This document shows, in pieces, positions 26,024 to 38,600 of a stretch of DNA of 64,000 bases. The notes beneath the pieces were generated by a model. That model saw only the letters and a program-made list of their open reading frames with translations, had not been told where the DNA came from and made no database searches. The stretch lies in contig CANTUZ010000012.1 in assembly GCA_947846985.1 (NCBI GenBank), positions 23,894,135 to 23,958,134 of the forward strand, read 5' to 3'. The position numbers and the translations under genes are program-made. The first letter of the stretch is position 1. Each line of letters opens with the position of its first letter. This DNA comes from Fratercula arctica. Taxonomy: Eukaryota > Chordata > Aves > Charadriiformes > Alcidae.

Positions 26024-27924
26024 GCATATATATATTCCATGTCTGTGGCCATAACTAATACCACATGACTGGGGAATAATAACGTCCAGTTTCCTAAAAA
26101 GATGATTGTGTTTCATGTCCATTATACCCTGTGAAAAAGGCTGTAATAGTTCCCTAGAAACAAAAGAAATATATAGTGGTACAATAAATGTTCCAGGCAT
26201 TTTGCTACTATTGAAGCATTCCGGCTACGCTCCACAATTTCTTATCTAACAGCACTCTCAGGCCACCTTTGCGAATTTCCCATAAAAGCAGCAAATATTA
26301 TCACTAGAAAAATTAAATTTATCATAAAGTAATTTCTCTAAAGATTTCCAAAAAAAACCCAGCTTCAAAATTAAAATTATGTTAGAATTTCGTGCATGTA
26401 GAGCATACTTTTTCCACAAAATGGAAATGTTGACTTTTACATGATATCTTTGTGTCTGCATTCCTTTAATAACATTTCATAACTTAGCAGGCATGGCAAA
26501 TAACTTATGGGAGACTTAATTTCTCGGTATAGCTCTGGAAAAGTGAAAAATGTAGCTCTAGAAAATCATTCATACTCAAGCTGCACAAACCAGTATTTAA
26601 AATAGTCTGAATTGTCCCATCTCTTTATGGATCATATAGGAAAGCAGGAACTGGTAAAGCTCCTCCTTAAACCCTTCCTTTCTCTGTGCATCTTATGAAT
26701 GGGCAGCACTGCTCAATCAACACTTGTGCCTTTAAAAAGGCAAATAAAGAGTAAAAATGGAAAACAGTAGAGAAAAATCTCAGTATTTCCCTTCCTATTC
26801 ATTGGCTGAAGTCCCTCATCAGGTGGAGAGCAGACACATTTTCAGCAAAGTGGGCAAAACCATTCGTCCTTTCCGTACTCATTCATTCATAGAGCAAGGG
26901 GCAAGAACTGTAATTTCAAGTTTGTTTTTGTTGCTATGATCTACTCTCAGAGCAGGCTATAAGAAAGCCACAGCCCAGCACCTCCCGTCGTTCTGCCTCA
27001 TGGACAGGTGGAAGATGCACAACCCTTCTAGCTTGTACTAGAGCTACAGAAATCTGGGAGCCTTTGCACAGAAAAAAAAATAGACTGAAAAGAGAAAAAG
27101 AAGTTTGAAGAGAGGACAGAGAGGACAACACCTGGATATAAGCAAAACACGTAACGCAGAACAGTATCTTAACGATACAGTTGCTTCCAGCTTCACTAAA
27201 GAAAGACTCAGTACAGCATCATTTTACAAAAATCAGGGCAATGATTTAAAGTAAAATCCAAAATAACATTCTGCTCCTTTGAAGTTGCAAAATGATAATT
27301 TATTCCACTTACAAAAGGAGCAGAAATGTGATTTTTTCTTTCTTCATTTTGTTCCCTCTAGCAAGTGCACAGCATTACTTAAGTATATATGTGCAGGAAA
27401 ACCACAAGAAATCAGACCTTGTGTTATCTATGAATTTATGGCCATTCCTCTGATACACATTGCACCATATGTGTCCACAGATCTTTACAGAGGAATAGAA
27501 AGAGAAGCTCCTGCCTCCTGGGGTGCCAGCTATCCAATTAAAATAAAAAATACAAAAGTGATTAAAACAGAACCTGCAAAAGAAAGAAAAAGTAGAAGTA
27601 GGGGGGGGTTATACCACAGAAGATAGCTCTCTTGCAAAGAACAGTATGTGCTTTGTTTTTCCACTCTATTAAATTGCTTTAAAATATTCATTTTTTAACA
27701 TAATTTTAAATATTTATTTTCTTTAGAATATCCATAGGAGGTTCTATGAAAAATCTGTGTTACAAAACGCATTTCAATGAAAAATACCATGGTTGCTTGT
27801 ATGGTTTTCAGATCTACAGAAGGTTATTTTTTAAAAATCCAGACTTGGACAATAGCATGGAAGATCTCCAATGCAGGAAAGCAACTGAGAAAACAAAGTT
27901 TATTGACTGCAGGAGAACTCAGCA

Positions 27925-28445
27925 CCTGCTAAGCCCTCAGCACAGGGAAGACATGGACCTGTTGGAGCAAGGCCAGAGGATGGCCATGAAGATCAGAGGG
28001 CTGGAGCACCTCTCCTATGAGCACAGGCTGAGACAGTTGGGGTTGTTCAGCCTGGAGAAGAGAAGGCCTCCTTCTCTTTTTGTGGCCTTTCAATACTTAA
28101 AGAGACCTTATTGCGTCCTTTCAGTACTTAAAGGGGGCCTACAGGAAAGACAGGGACTAAATTTTTAGCAGGACCTGTTGCAATAGGACAAGGAGTAATG
28201 GCTTTAAACTGAAAGAGGGAAGATTTAGACTAGATATAAGGAGGACATTTTTTTACAATGAGGGTGGTGAAACACTGGCACAGGTTGGCCAGAGAGGTTG
28301 TAGATGTCCCATCCCTGGAAACATTCGTGGTCAAGTTGGACAGGGCTCTGAGCAACCTGATCTAGTTGAAGATGTCCCTGCTTATTGCAGGGGGGTTGGA
28401 CTAGATGGCCTTCCAACCCAAACTATTCGATGATTCTATGATCCT
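27925..28445 (+). mobile_element. CR1 LINE, 5'-truncated, with internal duplication
   Basis: Forward-oriented CR1. It begins near the segment encoding DMDLLEQGQRMAMKIRGLEH and continues through [10 protein letters not shown]. It ends with the standard 3' terminus (ggttggactagatggccttc, then 'caacccaaactattcgatgattctatgat'). The reading frame is disrupted, partly by a near-repeat of about 17 bases at 28086 and 28117, so it is a dead fragment. It is a different copy from the reverse-oriented one at 14.55 kb. Confidence 0.93.
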
Positions 28446-29869
28446 GATGATTTTATGAAAGAATGAAGGCAGGCAAATAGCACAGTGAGCCAAAAGCCAA
28501 GTAGAACTCAGAAACAAGCTTATACAATTTTTGAAAGGAAGAAAAAGCTAGAACAAAAATCTTGAAGCAGCAGCTTAGTGAAGAGCAGTGCATGGAGTCA
28601 TGATGTAATTCAAGCAGTGGGAGAGCGACTATCTCTACAACAGCATTTTGCAAAGATTTTCGATAGTAAAGTCAAAAAGAAAATAACCCCATGGAGGAGG
28701 TTGTGGTAGCTTATGTGAGATGTGTAAGACATGAGAAACTTCACAAACTGTACTGAAAAAATTCTGGAAAGGAATGTGCAGGTTTTAGAGAATTGAGAAG
28801 GACAATTATCTAGAAACTTCACCAACATATACAGCTATACTTCCCAGAAACCATCATGTGTTCCAATGGCTTTTGTCTTTGAAACACATTCAAACAACAG
28901 GAATTCAAACATATTAATTGGGAGGGAGATTTGGGGGTGGTGAGGTGTGTGTTTGTCAGGTGTCCCCCCACCAGCACCAAATAATCTCCAGAAAGAAGAA
29001 AGAATAGTGAAGAACCTGGACAGAGGGAAGAGTCAAAAATGGCACTATGGTTATGTGACTGTCTGGAGTGTAACAAAATCACTGCCACCAATTGAATAGC
29101 TACAGGGAAGGAAAGGGGCAAATGATGAGAGCTGACATTTGGCATTAGCAGTGGGAGATCCGGAGGATGTCAGAAAGAGAATTACAGATACAATACCGAG
29201 CACAAACGAAAGAGGTCAAATTTGGAGTCATCAGAGGGAGACCAAATGGTAGCTGAAGTCAAAACAGTCCTTAAGGTCCCAAAGAGCAGAAGAAGAATAG
29301 GGGAAGTGCAAAGCGACAATGCCCAGGGAAGAAACTCACAGAGTACCGCAATCGATTAAAAGGAGAGGAAAAAAACGGTCCTTAGATGTGGGAAGTGGAG
29401 AGCCATCAGTCACCTTTTTGTGAATATTGTGAGTGGACAGAAACCATGGAAACCAAAGAGATGAAAGAGGCAACACAAGCAAACAGCTATAGGAGCTGAG
29501 AGGAAAATATGGAAATTGATATAGACATAAAGGGAGAACCACAAGGATGATAGATGATATGCTGTACAGTAGGTGTTACATATGAGCAGTCTACGATTAA
29601 AACGAGAGCAATTCCTTGTTGTATACGACATTGACGAAGAAATTGGGTTTGACCTATAACAGTTCTCTCCTGCTTTCAAACATTTCAATTTAGTAGCAAT
29701 AAAAATCCCTATGAATTCTAAATGCAATTCTAATTGTGCTTATAAATGGTAGTTTCACAAGTATGTATGTTACAATAAACACAAATTAGAGTTAAATTAA
29801 ACCTTAATTATATCTAGCAAGTTTTATGTCCTAATTAAAAATGGTATTCTAACAATAAAAATGACTTAC

Positions 29870-29970
29870 CACCTGAATTAGCTCTGCCACAATTGTCTAA
29901 TCTTCCTAAACATTCTTTGTGTGCTCCCGCGCCACACTTGGAACATAAATAGCCTTGATAAAATGTTCCC
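29870..29970 (-). CDS. VAV3: VAV3 exon: second half of C1 zinc finger
   Basis: A 101-nt exon bordered by acceptor tattttacag and donor GTAAGTCAT. It encodes (R)[16 protein letters not shown], then [17 protein letters not shown], and ends one base into the next codon. It supplies the second zinc-ligand group (CSKC, the H of AHKEC, and the following cysteines, with the final pair spaced by six residues). In VAV proteins this C1 domain is atypical: it does not bind diacylglycerol but packs against DH-PH and supports exchange activity. The sequence is close to VAV3 as I know it. Confidence 0.95.
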
Positions 29971-32540
29971 CTGTAAAATAAAATTAGGTAGTGATACATT
30001 AGAGGTGATAAATTCCATGCATAAAGGAAATAAGAGACATGGCAGAAGGTATTAGAAGTCATTTGCTGCTCTGCATAATGATCGTCTTTAAAGGCTCAAG
30101 AAAAAGTGACAACTGACAAGCAGCTCATCTGCTTTTCGTCGCTACGAGCCATTTAAAAATCACAGCTAGATAGTTCTTCTGGACTACTACTAGAAAAATA
30201 ATCCCCATTTCAATTTAGCCCAAAGCAACTTCGGCACAGTATACTTTAAATTGTACCAATACGTATCTATCCTACTATAGATCTACACTTTGTGTCATCT
30301 CAATGGGAATTCGCCTACACACCATGAAGAATAAGATCCATTCCAAGAGAGATGCATTAAGGAGTTTATAGGCTACATTGCAAATATTCTTGACTTTAAA
30401 TTTGTTCATTTACACACATACGCACACAAAGAAAAAAAAAAGAGATAGATACCCAGGTACACTTTAGTTAATATTGAGAGCTGCTAAATAAGGAGACTTT
30501 CCTTACTCTAAATGTTCTCCAATTTCCCTTAATGAATCGGAATCTGAATTTGAATCTCAGGAAATGGGTTTATTTGAGATTTTGTATGGCTTTTCTCTCA
30601 GGTACGATTCACTGAATGGCTAACAGGGGCACTGTTTTTTACATGTACCTCTAAACAATTATAGGAGTTCCATCTACTGATGTATCTGCTTACTCTTCAT
30701 ACTAGACTTGTCTGTCTCCAAGATAATCCTGACCAGTTTGGAGTGGTTATGCATCTTACTCTAACGTGACACCTTCAGCTTCAAAGGAAAATCAGGTGTC
30801 TCATATGGAACACAGGACTGCACAAGTCAAACCTTAATGAAATGTACAGCAACTGCTATTTACTACAGCAATTTCTAGACTGTTAGTGATGAAATATATT
30901 TTTAATTAAATTCAGAAGCTCAGTATTTTTAAGTATTGGAATACACAAACTTAAAGACAAATAAGTAGAAAGTATAAAAATATTTTAATGCAGTCTTCCA
31001 TTTTTTTTTTTTCTTATTGCTACAGAGGAATGCAAGATTCTCTAGATAAAAATATGGGATATAACATTGTCTTTCTCTCTAGATGCTTCTAAGGCCAGGA
31101 TTTGTATCCCCACTTAAAGATTAGGAGGTAAGGTTCAGATTTTTATTTTTTTTTCCAAGTATTTACACATTAGCTTACGTTTGAAGCTTAAAATGACAAT
31201 CCATTTTAAAAAGTGACAGGCACTTTATGAAGCTAAGTCCAGTAGGCTTTCAATACAACTTAGATATCCAGGGGAATACCCAAGCTATCTTTGAGCAAGT
31301 TGGCATGCCTATGCAGAGCAATGCAGCATCACGCGGGCTGTGTCCTGAAAGCAAGACAGCCATTTCTCAGCAACAGCAGTTAGTGCAGTAATAGACACAC
31401 GATGACTCTACTATACTGCTTCAAATTCAGAAAGTAGCCCTGCCATCTCTAAGTTCAGGACATCTGCCCTGCTCTTCATAGTCACTTAGACCTTACTGCG
31501 TTGAGGGAAAAAAAAAATCATCTAAAAAAAAAAAACAACCTCTGAAAATCCAGGTCAATCTAACTGTTCAGAAAAAAGGTTCCTAAAGGAAAAAATACAT
31601 GATAGGGAAGAATATACCTGAAGTTATTTTATTGCATGCCTGTGCTTAACAAAAGCACTACCCACACTTCAAATGCCCTTTTTTCTAAAATGCTGTAGCT
31701 ACATTTTTCGAAACATCAACAATATGCAACGTGAGCACCTGAACTGTCCAAACTTTACAAAGCTTTTACATCTCCAACTTACACTTTGAAATTTAGATTC
31801 AATACACACCTCTATACCATTGGACATTCCATATTTACAAAAAAACAAGGTAGCTCCTAAAAGATAGCTCACATAATGAATGAGAAACTACAGATGTGCA
31901 AGCATGTGTGTGTTTTAGAGGAAAGAGGCAGAAAACATGAAATTTCTCAGCTTAATTTAGCCTTACAAATCCTCGCTCATGGAAGTATTATCTGTTTGCT
32001 TGCATTTCTTATCTAGCTTTGGAACATCTATCTTCAATTTGTCTACATCTCTCTGGTTCAGAAATGCCTGTTAATGTCTCAGTTATTTTCTGCCTCATAA
32101 AGCAAGCTCCCCCTATCAAACATTTATGAGCATTGTCATAAGCTGATTTTCTGAAAAAAATATTCTATCTGTTCTTGCGACTGCTGGTCTACAGCAATGG
32201 GACCTGTGGAACAGTCATGGTAGTCAAAACTGTACAAAATGCTTGTCATTTACTCTTACATAAGAACTTCTGTATTAAATAAAGCAATTCTCATAAAGAA
32301 TCATGATAAAGCACCCTTCTGATAAATGAGAAGCATCTTGGGGTTTTGAGCTATTAATAGCACTCCTGCTAATATTTGGAAATTTGATTGTAAAAACTTG
32401 CTAATACAATGAGAAATACTACACATGACTTCATGGCTTGTCTCTCTTCGACAAGTAACCAGCTAGCCATATATTTCCACACACTCCTTTGACTCAGATA
32501 TTTCACCTGGGGGAAAAAAAAAAACCCTTAAAAATCTTAC
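29971..32540 (-). other. VAV3: VAV3 intron splitting the C1 domain
   Basis: About 2.6 kb of AT-rich intron with GT-AG ends. I see no additional exon, RNA gene or clear transposon in it; only short A/T runs are present. Confidence 0.85.
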
Positions 32541-32642
32541 CTCAGAAGCATCTGGCAGACTTTGCAAGACGTCACGCGACTGAAGGTATGCATTTTGAAC
32601 TCATGAAAGCTGGTATCCGCATAGTCTGGCCGTATGTTTGAC
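32541..32642 (-). CDS. VAV3: VAV3 exon: PH-C1 linker and first half of C1 zinc finger
   Basis: A 102-nt exon. The acceptor is preceded by a T tract of about 13 bases and the donor is GTAAGATTT. It reads SNIRPDYADTSFHEF, then KMHTFSRVTSCKVCQMLLR, with the last codon completed by the next exon. It contains the leading histidine and the first C-X2-C pair (H-X12-C-X2-C) of the C1 domain, joined to the short linker that follows the PH helix. Confidence 0.95.
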
Positions 32643-35600
32643 CTAAAAAAAAAAAAAAATTAAAAATCTGCTTTAAACTGATGAAATCTGGAACATTAAT
32701 GCAGCATTCACAGCAGGAAACCCTGAATCCACGAACAACTAGTTTTATTTACACTTTAATGTTTTTCCCTGAGGTGAGCCAGAAATATGGATTTTACCAC
32801 ACACCTTGAAACGAAAACTGAATTATGATATTATGCAGACCTGGTCCTTAAAATACACCCTGCAACTACCTTAGCTGTCACAATAACTAGAAAGACCATA
32901 CATCAAAACAAACATCATCTGGTTTTTATTCCTACTCAAGTAACTAGGATCATTTTATGGACCTAAAGAAGGCTCACTTTTTCATTCTCAAATATTTTGT
33001 TATGCGGATGTACAAGGAAGAGCAGCTCACACTGAGACCCACCACATTGGAAAACACGAGCAGCAAATTTGGGACAGTTAGGTCACAATTATGCAGCAAT
33101 ACACTGGGTAACATGAGTGATTTCAAAAGCAGTTACTGTATTTACTGCTTTTGAAAGTATTTAAAAGTATTTACTGGGGTTTAGCTAGTCTTTCTTAAAT
33201 GAGTTGCCCAATGCCTACAGCTGTTGCTACATACACTTAATTTAACAAATAAAACAGAAGATCACTATTCATACTGCTAAGATACCAACACACTATCGGC
33301 AGACTTATTTCCAAACATCAAATTTATGTACAAAGCAGTGGTCCATTATTGTACATGTGTTTTGTTTATCCTCCCTACTGATCCCTTTTAGAAGCAGGAG
33401 TATAATTTAAAAATGACACGTTTTCTTGCAGTGGTGATTGTTTGCAGGTTTATTTAAATTTTATTAAGTAATCCATTCAATTTTTTCTGCTATCTTCCCA
33501 ATTTCCAAGACTGGGGGGTGAACAGGAATTTTCAATTGATTTGTTATCTTTTCTTTTTTTAAATTCAGTAACATCCCCAAACTAGCTTAACACCATCAAA
33601 ACCAGTAACACTGAAATGCTAGGTGCATAATTTAATACTAAGCTAGACTGTATCAGACAATAAATATATATATATATAGTAAGGATTAATATATTTTTAA
33701 ATATTATTTATATTGGAATTCTGGTATTTTTCTAGCAAAAACATAGGAATGCACAATGGACAGGAATTTAAAATAGGAAAAAAAAACCGAGGGTAACAAT
33801 GTAAGAATCTACAACACTCAAAGGAAAGACCAGAAGCTCTTCCAACACACAGAATTACAACTTCATGCATTAAAGTTGGAGATACTCATTAGAGAATTTT
33901 CATTTTTATGTATTATAAATAACTTCTAGACTAAAACATAGACCAGCCACAAACTGCAAGGAAACATAAATATAGGTAACCATGCAAGCATCAATCTCTG
34001 CAGGACTGAATGAAAAGTCTTATGAAAAAAAAATTGAAAGAATCTGTTTAAGTACCTAGGGTCAGAAAGGTCAGTCTTCTAATCCGCCTGCTGAAAATGA
34101 ATGTGCTGAAAATGGAACTATACTCAAAAAGCAAATGGGATTTTGCTTTTATGCTTGAAAACAACCTTACAGTCAGTATGGTTTTAACTAGCTCACTAGT
34201 GTCTCTCTCTCTCTGCTATGATATGCAAGATGTCAATACCACAACTCCTGCCTACTAAAACGGGCATGGATACTACCCATTCACAGCAGGAAGGTACAGC
34301 TATCAGGATAGAATTAATCTCAAAAAAGTAAAGAATTTTTTAAACCAGGAGAACAATGTATTATTTTGGGGTGGTTAACTCGGCAGAGCAAGGCCTGTAT
34401 TTTACAACATGTTTACCAAGGACTGCTAAAACCTCTTAGGCTACACAAGTTAATTATGGACAGTCCTGAAAACTCCCTAGAACAAGTTACAGCACTTACA
34501 CCCCTACCAAAAGCCGCTTTTTGTTGACCATTTCATTCAGACTGGGATAGCTTGCAAAACATGTCAAAAGTATCAGCCTAATGTGCAGAGACTCACCAGA
34601 TTTGAAAGCATATCAAATTAATCCTAACAACCGGACCATTTTTCAAGAACAAATCAAAGAAAAGATTCCATTCATTTAATTAGAACAGGATCAATCTTCA
34701 AAAATAATAAGCATAGTGGATGAAAAGGAAAAAAAAAAAAAAAGACAACCTCACACAGATAGTTGTTTAACACAAGCATATCACTATATAACTTCCTTTC
34801 GTATGTAAAATTTCTCTTCCATTCTTCTCTTGGGCTATCTTCCACAAAGATTGAAATACATGAACTACTGAAAATATACCTCCTATTAACAGAACAAAGG
34901 TGATGCGCTGTGTTCACTCTTCTTTATATTAAAAGTAATATTTGAGTTTCTTTATATTTTATAAAGCCATTCGGATTCATTTTACAGTCCTTAATAGAAA
35001 AAGTTACAATTGAGAGGAAAGAAAGCATAGTGCTAAAGTGGCAAAGAATGAAGCTGTTGCCGCATGGAAGAGCTGTCACAAGGCCCTCCACCTTATTTCA
35101 ACATAAATTGTTTTATTGCACCTACGGGCTAAACTATCGGATTATAAAGTCCTAAACAAGACAGAAGATTTATCCAGATAAACAGACTTACAACTTCGGC
35201 TCTCTACTGTATGCAAAAATTTGGATACACTTGTCCTACTTGCATAACTGAAAACATATAATACAATACAATCTGTGGAACATAATGCAAGCTTCAGTTT
35301 ATCTTGTCCACTATTACCTATGGGAGGACCTGGTTTGGTTCCAAGTACTACTCAGTTCTTAAAAATCATAAAAATGTATCATAAAGAGTGAATCCCTCAC
35401 TTTCTTTAAACCCCAGCATGTATTAGTTTAGTAATTGTAAGACTCTAATGATTGCTTCAATAAATTCTCTATCTAAAAACCTTTTCTTTCTTGACCACCT
35501 ACACATCTTTCATACTTCCTATCAATTCACTGCCATCTAACTTTATGTATTTCCTTGTTCGCTAGGCCAAGCTAGCACAAAGATCTTCTAAAATAGCTTT

Positions 35601-38600
35601 TTTTTAAAAGACACAAGCCTGAGTAGCTCTTTTAGGGGCACATAGGAACTATTCATAACCCAAAAGGACCTTTTAAATTTTGCTAGCCCGCCCTTCCACC
35701 ACTCAAAAGATATCCTTTTTCTCCCTTTTTTCACCCAAAGCCACATCACTCAGAAGGAAAAACCTAAAAATCCCTAACAACAAAAGTTTAGTGAATCAAA
35801 GGAGATACCACTGAATTCCATCACCCATAGATTAAAGGACTCTGGAAGGGACTAAAGCCTCAGCATAGCACAGAAGGTCCTGTGCAGAAAGAGCAGGAAT
35901 CAACAAGAGACCTACCTGCTGCTAGCAACCAACAACCTAACCTGCTGCTTAGTCTTATTTTTTGTGCAGACTTAGAAGATACTTCAAAGCTGTTGTCTCA
36001 AAATGAACAATGCCATTGCATTCACTGAGAACAACATTCAAGTTCTCTTTTGTCTCTTCCTTTCTATTTTCTAATCACTTATCCTTACTGTCTCGGATTT
36101 AAAGTCAGACAGGAATGGGAAAATATAATGTGTTTTATTTCACTTTACACATCAGCAAAATACATTCTCAAATTTGAGAGTTTGTCACATTTCAAAAAGA
36201 TATGGGTTTTACCCATTATCCATAATTCTCTTCATAAAAAAATAGTCTATTAAAAATATTAATATTTAGATACATTATCAGTTGATTCATGTTGGACAAG
36301 AAGGCACTTCATCACTGCTCAAATAAAAAAAAAAAAAACATTCACATTTATGAGAAAGCAAAGTTTCCACCCATCAATAAAGGCATTAGAAAAGAACCAT
36401 ACAAAATAAGAAATAATATGCCAAATCTGAAGACAGAGTACTGTAAAGTGAAGCACAATATAGAAAGATAATTAATGACACAACGAAAACCAGAAAAAAC
36501 TACAGCAAAAATTAAAAGATAATGTGCATTACCTACTGTAAATGTAGAGGTGGAGTAAGGAAAGCTTTATAGGAAAATATATATTGCAGTATTAACCATA
36601 GACAGGAAAACTCTTGCACATTCTAGTACCTGATCAGTCATGCAGCATTATGGCAAACCCAGTTCTGCAGTCACATTACACATCACATCAGACAAGTCTG
36701 GGATAATCTGAGATGATGCACTATAACAGTATATATCAAGTAGCAAGTCTTTTAATGTAAAGTCTGAAACTTAATGAATCTAGGGGTTTGATATTTTAGT
36801 TTTCAATGCTTTTCAATAAATGCAAAAATAATCCAACTTGATACCACACAAAAGTTTCCAACTAGAGATTAAGCAAAACTCATCTGTGACTGTCCAAACC
36901 CAAATACCACCAGGACCATAGGAAATTTCTTTCCACAAAACTTTGCACACTGAATAGCATATACTATTTCTTGATTTTTTTTAAAATATAGTAAATAAAG
37001 CTGATAACTTCAGCCACAGGATAGCATACAACTTTTCATAATCACATCATGTCCAACCATAAAGAAGCTCTTTCAGTTACAGCATTCAAGCCTTATGCTG
37101 AGAATACAGAACAGAGCTGCCACACCACAGTAAAGAGAACATTTCAGCCTTCTCAAATCTTCTTTTCCCTTCTAATTCCCAACCTGTGGGCATGTTCCAA
37201 GACACAGAAAAACCTGAATATTAGGTCAATATTAATTTTTAAGCTAATATTTTCTTCTTCAAAATGAGGATTTCGGGGGGGTGGGGGGGCAAGGAACACA
37301 CACATGATTGTTATAAAAATTTAAACATATTGAAGCAATTTCTGTGGCTAGCCTCAGGAAAATCTAATTTAGGACTTAAACTGGGTTCCTTCCCCATTAC
37401 AGTGGAACAGTCATCAGGGAAGCCCTCTCACAGGTTCCTTAGTCCTCTTTCACAACAACTTCTACTATGGGGTGCCCCAGGCTCACTGCAAATGAAATGT
37501 TTTATCCATTTCTGCTGCTGAACGATCTTGATGAGTGGCCAGAGTGGGAAGTCACGCATATACCAGCAATACTTAATCTGAGGTAAATAATGACAGAGAA
37601 CATGTTCCTCATTTTGTGGTAAAACTCTTGTCTTTTATTTCCACAAGCAATGGGGGGAGTCAAAAGTAGTTTTCCTTCCTCTCTTCTACTTTTTCCCCAG
37701 GCTGTTTTAACTCCTACACTCCAGCAGAGACAAAATGTCAGGATACAGAAACAGAGTGAATCTGTGATTAGGAAAATTTTTCCAATTCTCTCCTCAATTC
37801 AGCAGCAGAGTTTTTGTAAAGGACAACCACAAGTGCTCTCTCCCGCGTAGTGCTGGATCCCCATAACCAGATATACTCCAGTCACTCCACGTCCTTGGGC
37901 TGCCCCTGAGCCTTTTGAGTAAAGCTTTCTCTTTCCAAGTTACTTGCAGAATATTAGTCCCACTGGGACCAATTCACTGCTACACCACCAACTCAGAGAT
38001 CTGCAGATGCTTGTCTCGCTTGTCTCCTTCATCATTTGGACACGCAATTCTCATCTCTGCATCAGCCATCGGAGCCACTGTTCAAGGAGCAGAATGACCA
38101 TCTTCTTCAGTCAATCCTGCATCTTTGAACAGATCTTTTGTCTGTAAAGTCTGCAGAGTTCAGTGTAGAAGAGAGTTATCCTGGTATGTTATTTGATTGC
38201 TCTCAATACCATCAGACTTTTTGATGACCTTGTATGTATGCAATATTCCCCTTTTAAAAATAATTCTTCTCATTTAGAGCGCCACTTCTTTCTATTGACT
38301 TTTACTTCTCAGAAGAGTAAATTGATCATAGGCCAACTCTGTCTTCAGGTGCCCAAATAACACAACACCTTTGTAAATAGTGTCAGAAAGTGTCACATTA
38401 TTAACAGTCCCCCACAAGCTTTTGCAGTCAGAATTCATTCCAGGAATAATGTTTACCTAGATTAATGGCACAGCTGACCACAGAGTAATGCTACAGGTAG
38501 CCCAAAATTATCTTGTCAGACGAGACATCTACGCATCTATTCCTATGCCTATAGAATAAGGAATAAATTCTCTCTACTATCCTACCTCAAAATACTAAAA

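Larger units (their letters stand above)
20602..29869 (-). other. VAV3: VAV3 intron between the C1-end exon and the microexon
   Basis: Intron of roughly 9.3 kb, with donor GTAAGT next to 29870 and acceptor ttcag next to 20576. Besides the candidate internal promoter at its 3' end it contains a short CR1 tail (24.73 kb), a GATA/CA compound microsatellite (25.94 kb) and a CR1 copy with an internal duplication (27.9-28.4 kb). The remaining stretches are AT-rich sequence in which I see no gene. Confidence 0.8.

Noticed and set aside
25796..26200. Minus-strand 134-codon frame with repeated YLSI
   Set aside because: It is generated by the GATA/CA microsatellite.
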